DNA of 64,000 nt, taken from an uncultured Parafilimonas sp. (lineage in GTDB: Bacteria > Bacteroidota > Bacteroidia > Chitinophagales > Chitinophagaceae). The notes below the pieces were generated by a model. That model was not told the DNA's origin, did no database searches, and worked only from the letters and a program-made list of their open reading frames with translations. The translations under genes were made by a program, and so were the position numbers. Where the stretch lies: NCBI GenBank assembly GCA_903882935.1, contig CAIRZB010000003.1, positions 52,540 to 116,539 of the forward strand, read 5' to 3'. Below are positions 21,611 to 29,521 of this stretch, piece after piece; position 1 is the first letter of the stretch; every line of letters begins with the position of its first letter.

Positions 21611-24190
21611 CTATTTTATCTTATACCTCACCCCAGCGTAAAACATCCGGCCAAAAGTTGGGCCCCATACAACAGAGGCATCAAAATGGCTGCTGAAGGG
21701 GTTGGGGCCGTCAATAATCAACTGCTTTTGGTAGTAATTGTTCAGGTCTTCTGCGCCCAGGTACACATCCCAGTTGCCGGTACTTTTGCTTACCTGCGCG
21801 TTCATCACCACATACGCCGGAGATGTGTTGGCCCACTGGAACTGCTGGGGGTTATCCCCCGAAAACGGCAGGCGCTTCTGCCCTACCAACTGTACGGTAT
21901 AATCAAACTTCCATTTATTGTTTGTTTCATACGCCAGGTTTACAAACGCCCTTTGTTTGGCCACCAATGGGCGTTGCAGCAGCTCGCCATGGTAGGTTGC
22001 ATTAACATCGTACACCCTGTACGCCAGCCTTACATCAAGGTGCTTTACCAACGCATAATTCACCTCTGCTTGAAAACTGTTGGAGTATGATTTGCCTTCG
22101 AGGTTGTAAAAATTAATCTGCGATGCACTTTTGTCAACATCCACCACCACCTGGCTGGCAAAATCTGTACGGAAGAAGTCCAAGGCAATACTACCCTGCC
22201 TGCCTCCAAGGGTAAATTTTTGGTCAATGCTTATCCCTTCGTTCCAAGCAACTTCGGGTTGTAGCCCATAACCGCTTGTGTTAGAAGGCGCTAAAATATT
22301 AACCGACCTGCCGCTTACAAACAGGCCTAGGTTTTCGGCAAAAATATTGGCCGTGCGTTGGCCCCTGCCACCGCTGATGCGTATGGCGGTGTTTTTAAAC
22401 GGTTGGTAACGTGCATTTAACCGGGGCGTTACAAAACTGCCGTACAGGCTGTTATTGTCTGCCCGCACACCAGCCACCACGTTAAATTTGGTGGATTCAT
22501 CCCAAGTATATTCAAAAAATGCGCCCGGCACAACCTCTTTTCTTTTGTAAAGTGTGCCTTTAAAAGCCTCGTTGTAGTTATCGTACAAAAAGCTTAGGCC
22601 AGTCCTAAACTTGTGGTTGGTATTGCCGATGATGCTTTGGTAAATAAGGTTACCATAAAAGTTTTGCTGTTTGGCATCATACGCCGTACGCCCAAAATAA
22701 TCGTTTTGGGTATGGCTGAAAGTGGCCAGTTGCAAGCCGATGCTCTTGTATTTTTTCTGCGGAAAAACATAGCCTATTTTTCCGAATGCCTCATAGCGTT
22801 CGGTGTTTAACCCAAGCCCGTAAAGGTTGGTGGTAAGTTTGTCGGCGTTGTTAAAACCAAGCTGGCCGCCCGTTTTGCCATCCCGCAGCACCTTAACACC
22901 AAACTGCACCATAAAACCTTTGTTGTTGTCGTAACGCCAGCGGTTTAGCAGGGTAAACTGGTTGCCTGTGGGCAAGTCGCGAAAACCATCCTTATTAACA
23001 TCCATATTTTTGTTGGCCAAAAAATCGTCGTGCAGCAACAGCGCCGTGCTCCATTTTGCGTTTACCTTTTGGCTCAGGTTAAGGTTAATGTCTGTTTTGC
23101 CAAAATCGTTCACGTAGGCATTCAGGTAAAGCCTTTCGCTTTTTTCGGGTTTCTTCTGCTCAATGTTTATCTGCCCGGCAATGCTTTCGTAACCATTGGC
23201 CACTGAGCCTGTGCCTTTCGTAAGTTGAATGCTTTCAATCCAAGGGCCGGGTATAAAACTAAGCCCGTTTGCCGTGGCAATGCCCCTGGGGCCGGGCATG
23301 TTTTCTACGGTTAATTGGGTGTAGGTTCCGCTCAGCCCCAGTAACTGTATCTGTTTGCTGCCACTTACGGCATCGTTGTAACTAACATCTACCGACGGGT
23401 TGGTTTCAAAGCTTTCGCTTAGGTTGCAACAGGCGGCCTTAAACAATTCCTTTTCACCCCACACCTGCGTGCGCACCGCCGTTAGGGTTGATGCGTAGTA
23501 ACTTCTATTGCCGGCAACCACGGTTACATCTTTCAGCCGGTTTCCGCTTGCCAAAATAATGCGCATCGTGGCTTGGCTGGCTACAGCAACGGTATCGGGC
23601 CGGTAGCCCGCATAGCTTATCACCAACCTGCTACCCGGCGCGTTCTGCTTTATGGTAAACACGCCGTTACTGTCGGTAACCACGCCTTTTTGGGTGCTGA
23701 GCCAGTAAACCGAGGCGGAGGCGAGTGGCGCAAACTTACCCTTGCCGTCAAGCTCCAGCACAACGCCCTTTACAAAGCCTTCGGCAACTTCAGTTGTTGT
23801 TGTAGCACTGTCTGGAATTTGCTGTTTTATGGCAGCATCCACCACGGCCTTTTCGTTTGCACGGTACAGGCAGCAGGATGGCAGGCTGTTGTAGGTATCA
23901 TCCTTTGCCTTTTTGTGTGGGGTGTCGTGCCCAGCGTTGGCAATTTTTTGTTCTATCCTGTCCAACGAAATAACCGATGGGTTGTATACCAGCGACAATA
24001 CCTTCGTATCAATGTCCCAGCTGGCCGTAGTTACCCCCCGGCCTTTGATGGCTGTTTCAATGCGTTGTTTGCATTGCTCGCAATTACCATACACAGTTAG
24101 GGTAACTGAAGTGTCTTTACTGGTATGCTTTTGTGCTGGTGCGTGGCCTGCCAAGGCAAGGCAGGCCATTAGCATGAATATATATTTCAT
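21611..24190 (-). CDS. TonB-dependent receptor with N-terminal HMA domain
   Basis: An outer-membrane receptor of 859 residues. The start at 24190 (MKYIFMLMACLALAGHAPAQ) gives a clean signal peptide. Residues ~27-85 form a heavy-metal-associated-like domain with the CxxC pair C37/C40 (YGNCEQCKQRIE). A carboxypeptidase-regulatory-like beta domain follows (about 130-215), then the plug (LGLSGTYTQLTVENMPGPRG) and a ~550-residue beta-barrel ending in YAGVRYKIK. The HMA domain suggests copper or another soft metal as ligand or signal. It is the last gene of a leftward group with the HMBD protein and the HYC_CC_PP protein. Confidence 0.88.
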   Translation of the reverse strand: MKYIFMLMACLALAGHAPAQKHTSKDTSVTLTVYGNCEQCKQRIETAIKGRGVTTASWDIDTKVLSLVYNPSVISLDRIEQKIANAGHDTPHKKAKDDTYNSLPSCCLYRANEKAVVDAAIKQQIPDSATTTTEVAEGFVKGVVLELDGKGKFAPLASASVYWLSTQKGVVTDSNGVFTIKQNAPGSRLVISYAGYRPDTVAVASQATMRIILASGNRLKDVTVVAGNRSYYASTLTAVRTQVWGEKELFKAACCNLSESFETNPSVDVSYNDAVSGSKQIQLLGLSGTYTQLTVENMPGPRGIATANGLSFIPGPWIESIQLTKGTGSVANGYESIAGQINIEQKKPEKSERLYLNAYVNDFGKTDINLNLSQKVNAKWSTALLLHDDFLANKNMDVNKDGFRDLPTGNQFTLLNRWRYDNNKGFMVQFGVKVLRDGKTGGQLGFNNADKLTTNLYGLGLNTERYEAFGKIGYVFPQKKYKSIGLQLATFSHTQNDYFGRTAYDAKQQNFYGNLIYQSIIGNTNHKFRTGLSFLYDNYNEAFKGTLYKRKEVVPGAFFEYTWDESTKFNVVAGVRADNNSLYGSFVTPRLNARYQPFKNTAIRISGGRGQRTANIFAENLGLFVSGRSVNILAPSNTSGYGLQPEVAWNEGISIDQKFTLGGRQGSIALDFFRTDFASQVVVDVDKSASQINFYNLEGKSYSNSFQAEVNYALVKHLDVRLAYRVYDVNATYHGELLQRPLVAKQRAFVNLAYETNNKWKFDYTVQLVGQKRLPFSGDNPQQFQWANTSPAYVVMNAQVSKSTGNWDVYLGAEDLNNYYQKQLIIDGPNPFSSHFDASVVWGPTFGRMFYAGVRYKIK

Positions 24191-24271
24191 AATAAACCCC
24201 TCTCCCCAAAAGGGGAGCATAGAAATTTGAGCAAATAGGATTTTTTTACTAAAGCGTTACACGAGTTTTAG

Positions 24272-24309
24272 CACGGAGTTTCACAGAGTTTTCTCTGTGA
24301 AACTCCGTG
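24272..24309. repeat. Perfect 17-bp stem-loop
   Basis: CACGGAGTTTCACAGAG and its exact reverse complement CTCTGTGAAACTCCGTG flank a TTTT loop. Outer bases agcac/gtgct extend the stem with a small bulge. It lies between the HMBD gene and the TonB receptor gene on the same strand, so it may attenuate or process a common transcript. The sequence resembles widespread intergenic 'acacggagtt' repeats that I recall from other genomes. Confidence 0.85.
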
Positions 24310-24329
24310 TAGTGCTGGTGTTATAGCAT

Positions 24330-24698
24330 TTATGCTTTTTTCTTTTCCACCATGGCCATGCCGCATTTAGGGCACTTGCCGGGTTTGTGGGCCATTTCAC
24401 CGGCATGCATAGGGCACATAAATGTTTTTTCATTTACCAAGACCATACCGCATTTGGGGCATTTGCCAGCTTTGTCCGCAGTAACCTCCGGGTGCATGGG
24501 GCAAGTGTAGGCTTTTGCCTGCACCAAAACAAGGTCCATGCCGCATTTAGGGCATTTGCCCAGCTTGTTTGCCTGTATTTCGGGGTGCATGGTACAAGTG
24601 TACATAGGTTTATTGGTAGAATCTGTGCCGGTTTTTTCTTGGGCAAATAGTATGCTGGAGCTAATGATGGCTATTGCAAGGAATATAATCTTTTTCAT
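24330..24698 (-). CDS. Secreted protein with three heavy-metal-binding (HMBD) repeats
   Basis: A 122-residue exported protein. After the signal peptide (MKKIIFLAIAIISSSILFAQ) come three copies of the HMBD module: YTCTMHPEI...GKCPKCGMDL, YTCPMHPEV...GKCPKCGMVL and FMCPMHAGE...GKCPKCGMAM. Each has C-x-M-H and C-x-x-C-G-M clusters that bind copper, silver or zinc. The module is commonly found in copper efflux proteins; here it is stand-alone and tripled. It probably acts as a periplasmic metal sink or chaperone for the HMA-containing receptor encoded next. Confidence 0.9.
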   Translation of the reverse strand: MKKIIFLAIAIISSSILFAQEKTGTDSTNKPMYTCTMHPEIQANKLGKCPKCGMDLVLVQAKAYTCPMHPEVTADKAGKCPKCGMVLVNEKTFMCPMHAGEMAHKPGKCPKCGMAMVEKKKA

Positions 24699-24945
24699 AA
24701 AAATTAATTATGTCGTGAATGAGATGGTATTACGATTTGAAAGAATTGTAAATAATTAAGCATTTAATAGCTGTTGGTGGGATAGCACTGGTATTTGCCT
24801 TAAAGCAACATGCCTTTGCACCAGAATGCGTCGAACCTTGATTAGATGGAAGTAGAATGGATTAGTTACACTGGAAATGAAGATTGACTAAAAAAAGCCT
24901 GCCCCATCAACACGCCATTACAATCCGGGGTCTTTAAACAGGATC

Positions 24946-25323
24946 CTATATCCTGTAATTGCAGTATTGTATGTACAGCGGTGTATGTAGCCGTGGCGGC
25001 GGGCCGTTAATGGGTTTGCTGGTTGCCGCTACCAAGTGACAGTACGCTGGTATGTTGGCAGATACAGGGTAAAACGGATGTAACAGCAGGTTTTTAGCGG
25101 GTGAAAGCTTTGCCAGCCCCGCGCTTTCATGTGTATCGTTAACTTTTAAAACCGCTTGCTTGTGTTTGCAACACCCATCGTCTTTGGCGTTGCTTTTGGC
25201 AAAGGCCATAGGCGAAACCGATGTTGACCGCAGCTTGCCGCAGCAGTAAAAACCGCTCACGCTCACACCCGCAACAGCGGCTGTGTAAATAAGCAATAAT
25301 AATATGGCGGTTATTCTTTTCAC
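24946..25323 (-). CDS. HYC_CC_PP-like small Cys-rich exported protein
   Basis: A 125-residue protein with the motif order of the Bacteroidota HYC_CC_PP family: GFYCCGKL (Phe in place of His), DDGCCKHK, and a C-terminal INGPPPRLHTP. I start it at GTG 25323 (VKRITAILLLLIYTAAVAGV), which puts a signal peptide at the N-terminus. The open frame to 25383 adds 20 polar residues that would overlap the promoter. The role is probably linked to metal handling, as its neighbours are metal-binding. This is inferred from context. Confidence 0.65.
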   Translation of the reverse strand: MKRITAILLLLIYTAAVAGVSVSGFYCCGKLRSTSVSPMAFAKSNAKDDGCCKHKQAVLKVNDTHESAGLAKLSPAKNLLLHPFYPVSANIPAYCHLVAATSKPINGPPPRLHTPLYIQYCNYRI

Positions 25324-25331
25324 GATTGGTA

Positions 25332-25343
25332 TGCAAAGATAGT
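25332..25343 (-). promoter_or_regulatory. Candidate -7 box for the metal-handling genes
   Basis: The minus strand reads TATCTTTG, an exact TAnnTTTG match, about 10 bases upstream of the GTG start of the HYC_CC_PP-like gene. It would give a very short leader and supports the GTG start over the upstream ATGs. Confidence 0.5.
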
Positions 25344-25398
25344 GGCTGCTATTGTTGGTAGCATTTATTTTAATCATGCACAATTGTTAAAAAACCAA

Positions 25399-26007
25399 TC
25401 ACTGGCGGCAATGGTTGGCCTTTATGTTTTTTGCGGCCAACGCCACGGTATTGCCTTTACGTTTTTGGCGGGTCTCCGGCTTTTTGGCATTCAATATCCA
25501 CTCCAGTATAACCCTCTTGCTGGATGGCGGAAAGCCGTCAAAATTCCCCCTTTGCGGCCGGATTGGCCAGTAACGCTTCGGCCAAGTCTGGCGGCACCAC
25601 GGCGTTTTGCACATGTTCCAAGGCCTGCCAGGTGCCGGGTTGCTTTGCGAGCGCCGCCATGGCCAAACCCGCTCCAACCATCGGCCCCCGGCCATCAAGT
25701 TACCTGCGCGTTGCCTGTTCAGCTTGCTCCAGTTGCTGCCCGGCTTGCGCTGTGCCATAAAAAGGTAATAATTTTCCTCGTCCCGCTTGTTGGGCTTGCT
25801 GTCTACCCACCCATAGCATAGGGCTTCTTCCACACCTTCATCGTAATACATGCTGGGTACCGTGCTTTGTTTGTGGTAGATGATGAGCCACACACTTTTC
25901 TCGCTGCTGTGGTGCTAGCTAAGCCATTCCCGCCATTCGCCGCGTGTTTTGGCATGGAAGGTTTTGATGCCGTTTTTGGTTTGCACTGCATAGGTTTTTA
26001 CCTGCAA
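25399..26007 (-). pseudogene. YdeI/OmpD-associated family gene with a stop and two frameshifts
   Basis: The family sequence is spread over frames. From about 26007, VKTYAVQTKNGIKTFHAKTR then GEWREWLS is followed by TAG (about 25917-25919). The same frame then reads HHSSEKSVWLIIYHK and EGVEEALCYGWVDSKPNKRD, a family hallmark. After AGNLMAGG the homology jumps to another frame (MVGAGLAMAALAKQPGTWQA, LEHVQNAVVPPDLAEALLAN). It jumps back at GNFDGFPPSSKRVILEWILN. Both shifts fall at runs of five G. As written, the gene cannot make a normal protein. Two homopolymer shifts could be sequencing error, but the TAG is not at such a run. Confidence 0.75.
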
Positions 26008-26040
26008 AATGTAAAAAATATTATTGGCTGGTGTATGGGC

Positions 26041-26071
26041 AAAAAAAAGCCCCCTTAAGACTAAGGCGGCC
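26041..26071 (-). terminator. Terminator downstream of the tsaD / DUF3472-FKBP genes
   Basis: On the minus strand the stem GCCGCCTTA...TAAGGGGGC is followed by eight T residues. It lies about 175 bases beyond the stop of the DUF3472-FKBP gene and upstream of the YdeI remnant. Confidence 0.6.
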
Positions 26072-26244
26072 TCTAACGATTGCTTGCCATATGAAAAAAT
26101 TCTACTCTTCTTTGTTTGCTGGTGCAAAGATAAGGGCTTTTGTGTAAAAAATACACATTAAAACATTGTTAATTTACCACACTGCGCCTAAGCCGGTTTT
26201 AATGGGCGCAAAAAAGCCTTTAACATGCACAGCAAGCTTATCCC

Positions 26245-27921
26245 CTACTTACCCGCCTTTTCCTTGGCTGCCACCACCTCAATATCAAACACCAAAATAC
26301 TGTTGGGGGGTATTGCCACCGACCGGCTGCGTATGGAATAAGCCAGGCCAGACGGTAGCACCAACCGTATTTTGCCGCCCACTTTGCAGGCAGGCAGGCC
26401 ATACTGCCAGCCCTTTATCAGCCTGTTTAAAGCAAAAACGGCAGGCGTTGTGGTGGTGGAGTCTATGCCGTAGCCATTCAATATCCAGCCTTTGTAAAAA
26501 ACCGAAACGGTGTCTGTTACACGTACATTTTCCCCAGTGCCTGTTTTCAATATTTTGTAGTACACCCCATGCGAGGTAGTGGTGTCTATCAGGCCTTCTT
26601 TCACCGCCTTTTTTATCAGGGCAGCTTCTTTGGCAGCCTGTACCAGGCTGTCAACATGGTGGTACAGGTTAATTTTCGGGGCTTTGCCCGTGGTATCCCT
26701 CAAATAAACATCCCCGTATTTGCTAGTGGAGGGTACAAAGCCGCCATTCCACAAATTAAACCGTTTGCCGTCGGTACCGCCGCCAAAATCAAGCCTGTCC
26801 CCTGCGCGGCCAGTGGCATCGCAACTAAAGCTGGCTTTGGCCAGTTCGAACCATTTATTGTTTTCCCCCTGTACCCAAGCGTTGCCGTAATATCCTTTGC
26901 GTTGGTGCTGGCCGTTTATGCCCACAAAATCTTCCAGAAAGGAGTACAGGTGGTGCAGGTTTGAGCCGTCCCTCGGTGCCCTAAAGCTGGCTATAAGCTT
27001 CCAAGCTTTTAGTTCGGGGGCATAAAAATACCCGCTGTAGGTGGTTGTTTGGGTAGCACTGTCTGGCAATGCGGTTACGTAAAACTTATAGGTGGTGTCG
27101 GCCTTCCAGTTATACACCCAATGGCTGTGCCCGCCGGTGCCTTCGTTGCCAAAATCGCTGGCGTACACGCCTTCCCCTTTTGCTAACAACTTCACTTTGT
27201 TGGTGTCGGCTACTTTGTTTCTGTCAACGGCCTCGCTGCCGGCATCCCACACGGAAAATATTACACGCCTTTCTTTTTTATCGTTAACCTGTATGCCAAA
27301 ATACCCACGGACAAAACCGCAGGCCATATAATAGCTGTAGGGTATGTCGGCCCCTTTGGGTACCGTTACTTCGTTGTAAAAAGCCACTGCCTTAACACTG
27401 TCAGGCAGCGGGTAATTTAAATGGACGGATGCCGCATTGCGCCTTGGCTTGGCATTAAACTGTATGCCAGTGGCAGCATCGCCGCTAAGTTGAATAGATT
27501 GTATGTCGGCAATGGTTTTACCCGAAGACTTCAACGGCTGCAATACCAGCTGGTAGAAACCCGTAGAGGTTATTTTTACCTCCCCGATGGTTATTTGCTG
27601 GAATGTACTTGACTTTGGAATATGTACAGTAAAGCTTTTGTTTGCAATCCAGACTTTTATTACGCTCGCCCCGGTTTCATTTTTGGCCATCAAAGCCACT
27701 TGCAATAGGCCAATGGCATTTACATTGAAAAAATAATTGAGGTTTTGGTGCAGCCCCGCCCAGTTATGCAGGCCGGCAGCCTCGGTAAACATCGTGTCTT
27801 CATCCATTTCCTCGGGTACTGCATAGCCCGTGTAACCAGGGATTATAACTGTTTGCTGGGAGAAACACGTATGGGAAATTAACACTAGCACAAAAAAAAG
27901 CACACAGGTAAGCTTACGCAT
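26245..27921 (-). CDS. DUF3472 protein with N-terminal DUF5077-like and C-terminal FKBP domains
   Basis: A 558-residue exported protein. The start at 27921 (MRKLTCVLFFVLVLISHTCF) gives the signal peptide. Residues ~40-165 look like the DUF5077 carbohydrate-binding-like domain. Residues ~165-420 form the DUF3472 part (FYNEVTVPKGADIPYSYYMA, FSVWDAGSE, GNEGTGGHSHW, YGNAWVQGENNKW). The last ~105 residues are an FKBP-type peptidyl-prolyl isomerase (GVYYKILKTGTGENVRVTDT, VSVFYKGWILNGYGIDST, FALNRLIKGWQYGLPACKVG, PNSILVFDIEVV). The family function of DUF3472 is unknown. The FKBP addition is unusual. It starts 48 bases after the tsaD stop on the same strand. Confidence 0.82.
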   Translation of the reverse strand: MRKLTCVLFFVLVLISHTCFSQQTVIIPGYTGYAVPEEMDEDTMFTEAAGLHNWAGLHQNLNYFFNVNAIGLLQVALMAKNETGASVIKVWIANKSFTVHIPKSSTFQQITIGEVKITSTGFYQLVLQPLKSSGKTIADIQSIQLSGDAATGIQFNAKPRRNAASVHLNYPLPDSVKAVAFYNEVTVPKGADIPYSYYMACGFVRGYFGIQVNDKKERRVIFSVWDAGSEAVDRNKVADTNKVKLLAKGEGVYASDFGNEGTGGHSHWVYNWKADTTYKFYVTALPDSATQTTTYSGYFYAPELKAWKLIASFRAPRDGSNLHHLYSFLEDFVGINGQHQRKGYYGNAWVQGENNKWFELAKASFSCDATGRAGDRLDFGGGTDGKRFNLWNGGFVPSTSKYGDVYLRDTTGKAPKINLYHHVDSLVQAAKEAALIKKAVKEGLIDTTTSHGVYYKILKTGTGENVRVTDTVSVFYKGWILNGYGIDSTTTTPAVFALNRLIKGWQYGLPACKVGGKIRLVLPSGLAYSIRSRSVAIPPNSILVFDIEVVAAKEKAGK

Positions 27922-27968
27922 AGATAGGCATTTAATGCTGCCAAACATACAGAAAGAAGTTGATAGAA

Positions 27969-29045
27969 TTACCATTCCGCCCTCGCACTCGGGCTTTCAT
28001 CCAAGCCGGTAAACTGGCCCGCCAAATATTTATAATGCGCAGTAATGGCTATCATGCCGGCATTGTCAGTACAGTATTCAAAGGCGGGTATAAAGGTGTT
28101 CCAGCCGTGTTTTACCCCTGCCTCTTTTAATGCTTTACGTAAGCCGCTGTTGGCACTAACACCGCCCGCAATACACACACTGGTTACGCCAGTTTGCTGT
28201 ACGGCTTTTTTTAATTTCTTCAACAGTATTGTAATAATGCTGTGCTGTACGGAGGCACACAGGTCGTGCAGGTTTTTTTGTATAAACGCTTCGTCTGCCT
28301 TTGTTTCTTTCTGCAAAAAATACAGCACCGATGTTTTTAACCCGCTGAACGAGAAACCAAGCCCCGGAATTTGCGGCTCCGCAAACTTGAACGCCAAAGG
28401 GTTGCCCAGCGCGGCGTTCTTGTCAATTAACGGCCCACCCGGGTAAGGCAGCCCCAATAATTTCGCAGTTTTGTCAAAAGCCTCGCCTGCCGCGTCGTCT
28501 ATCGTCTCCCCTATCACCTCTAACGCTAAAGGCGATTTTGCCAGCACAATCTGGGTATGGCCGCCACTTACGGTAAGGCATAAAAAAGGGAACTGCGGAC
28601 TATCGTCACTGATTAAATTGGCCAATACGTGCGCTTGCATGTGGTGCACGGCGATAAGTGGCTTGTCAAGTGCCAACGCCAACGATTTGGCAAACTGCGC
28701 ACCCACCAACAGGCAGCCGATAAGCCCCGGGGCCTGGGTAAAAGCTATGGCATCTATGTTTGATAACCCAATGCCGGCTTTTGCCCAAGCCGCATCCACC
28801 ACGGGAACGATGTTTTGCATATGGGCGCGGCTGGCCAACTCTGGCACCACGCCGCCATATTGTTCATGTACTTTTTGGCCTGCGATGATATTGGATAGTA
28901 TTTTGCCGCCCACGCAAACGGCCGCTGATGTTTCATCGCAGGAAGACTCGATGGCTAGAATGCAAACCCCCTCCGCCCCCTGAAGGGGGGACTTGGAAAC
29001 AACGTTTGTATCTACTGCAGTACCATCATTCATTTCTCCATCCAT
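27969..29045 (-). CDS. tsaD: tRNA N6-adenosine threonylcarbamoyltransferase
   Basis: TsaD transfers threonylcarbamoyl from threonylcarbamoyl-AMP to A37 of ANN-decoding tRNAs, together with TsaB and TsaE. The family core starts at CILAIESSCDETSAAV. The metal-binding HMQAH is in AVHHMQAHVLANL, and CIAGGVSANSGLR and EYCTDNAGMIA are also present. The partner enzyme making threonylcarbamoyl-AMP (tsaC/sua5) is at 44671. The first ~26 residues (MDGEMNDGTAV...SPLQGAEGV) are not part of the family; the segment SPLQGAEG is encoded by a copy of the CCCCCTnnAGGGGG repeat. Met5 (29033) is an alternative start. Confidence 0.95.
   Translation of the reverse strand: MDGEMNDGTAVDTNVVSKSPLQGAEGVCILAIESSCDETSAAVCVGGKILSNIIAGQKVHEQYGGVVPELASRAHMQNIVPVVDAAWAKAGIGLSNIDAIAFTQAPGLIGCLLVGAQFAKSLALALDKPLIAVHHMQAHVLANLISDDSPQFPFLCLTVSGGHTQIVLAKSPLALEVIGETIDDAAGEAFDKTAKLLGLPYPGGPLIDKNAALGNPLAFKFAEPQIPGLGFSFSGLKTSVLYFLQKETKADEAFIQKNLHDLCASVQHSIITILLKKLKKAVQQTGVTSVCIAGGVSANSGLRKALKEAGVKHGWNTFIPAFEYCTDNAGMIAITAHYKYLAGQFTGLDESPSARAEW
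28968..28992. repeat. CCCCCTgaAGGGGG palindromic repeat inside the tsaD N-terminus
   Basis: ccccctccgccccctgaagg followed by gggg matches the palindromes at 21526, 24195 and 29486. Here it is read through as coding sequence, giving SPLQGAEG in the N-terminal extension of TsaD. Confidence 0.7.
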
Positions 29046-29049
29046 GGCA

Positions 29050-29057
29050 CAAAAATA
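29050..29057 (-). promoter_or_regulatory. Candidate -7 box for tsaD
   Basis: The minus strand reads TATTTTTG, an exact TAnnTTTG match, ending four bases before the first ATG of tsaD. Transcription would start at or near that ATG. The mRNA may thus be leaderless, or translation may begin at Met5. Confidence 0.5.
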
Positions 29058-29138
29058 CCAATATTTGACTTTTTACGAGAGGAAGATTAAAGTTGGACCA
29101 TTTTAATTAATAAAATCCCGCTAAAAGCCCCCCCCTTT
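29054..29138. repeat. Imperfect ~85-bp direct repeat, copy 1
   Basis: The stretch ataccaatatttgac..., through ggaagattaaagttgg, to ataaaatcccgctaaaag and a C-rich end, recurs at 29409-29492. Copy 1 contains the upstream region of tsaD, including its -7 box. Confidence 0.65.
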
Positions 29139-29408
29139 CAGCCCAAAGGACTCGCGTGGTGGAGCCGGCGCGGGTTTGGGCGCAGCGGGAATGAATATGT
29201 TGAAGATATAAAGTTATTTGGTTTGGCTACCGATTGCTCTTCGCCGTTAATGGGTTTTTTCACCAACAACGATCATACCGGGCTGACCATCAGATGTAGT
29301 GGCGTGGCTGCCCCCCGCCAAGGTGGTCTTTGGACTAAAGTGATGACTTAGATGCCTGTCCCGGCACTAGAAAAAAGGCAACTTTCTTCACCGCCCTCAC
29401 CACCACAA
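29139..29408. other. Gene-free segment between the two direct repeats
   Basis: No coding ORF is supported. It contains a diverged copy of the CGTTGTTGGTG-type hairpin near 29236-29270 (cgccgttaatgggttttttc followed by accaacaacga). A GC-rich stretch lies at about 29150-29190. It looks like an accumulation of intergenic repeats. Confidence 0.45.
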
Positions 29409-29492
29409 CATACCAATATTTGAACTTTTACTCGGAGAGGATAAATATTGAAGCTTTTGAAAAAATAAAACCTGCTAAAAGTTCCCCCTTTA
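29409..29492. repeat. Imperfect ~85-bp direct repeat, copy 2
   Basis: Matches copy 1 over its length (ataccaatatttgaac, cggagaggataaatattg, ataaaacctgctaaaag, then a CCCCCTTTAGGGGG palindrome). The -7 box seen in copy 1 is changed here to TATGTTGT on the minus strand, so this copy is probably not a promoter. Confidence 0.65.
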
Positions 29493-29521
29493 GGGGGCCG
29501 TAGGGGGTTGGCTGTCACCCT

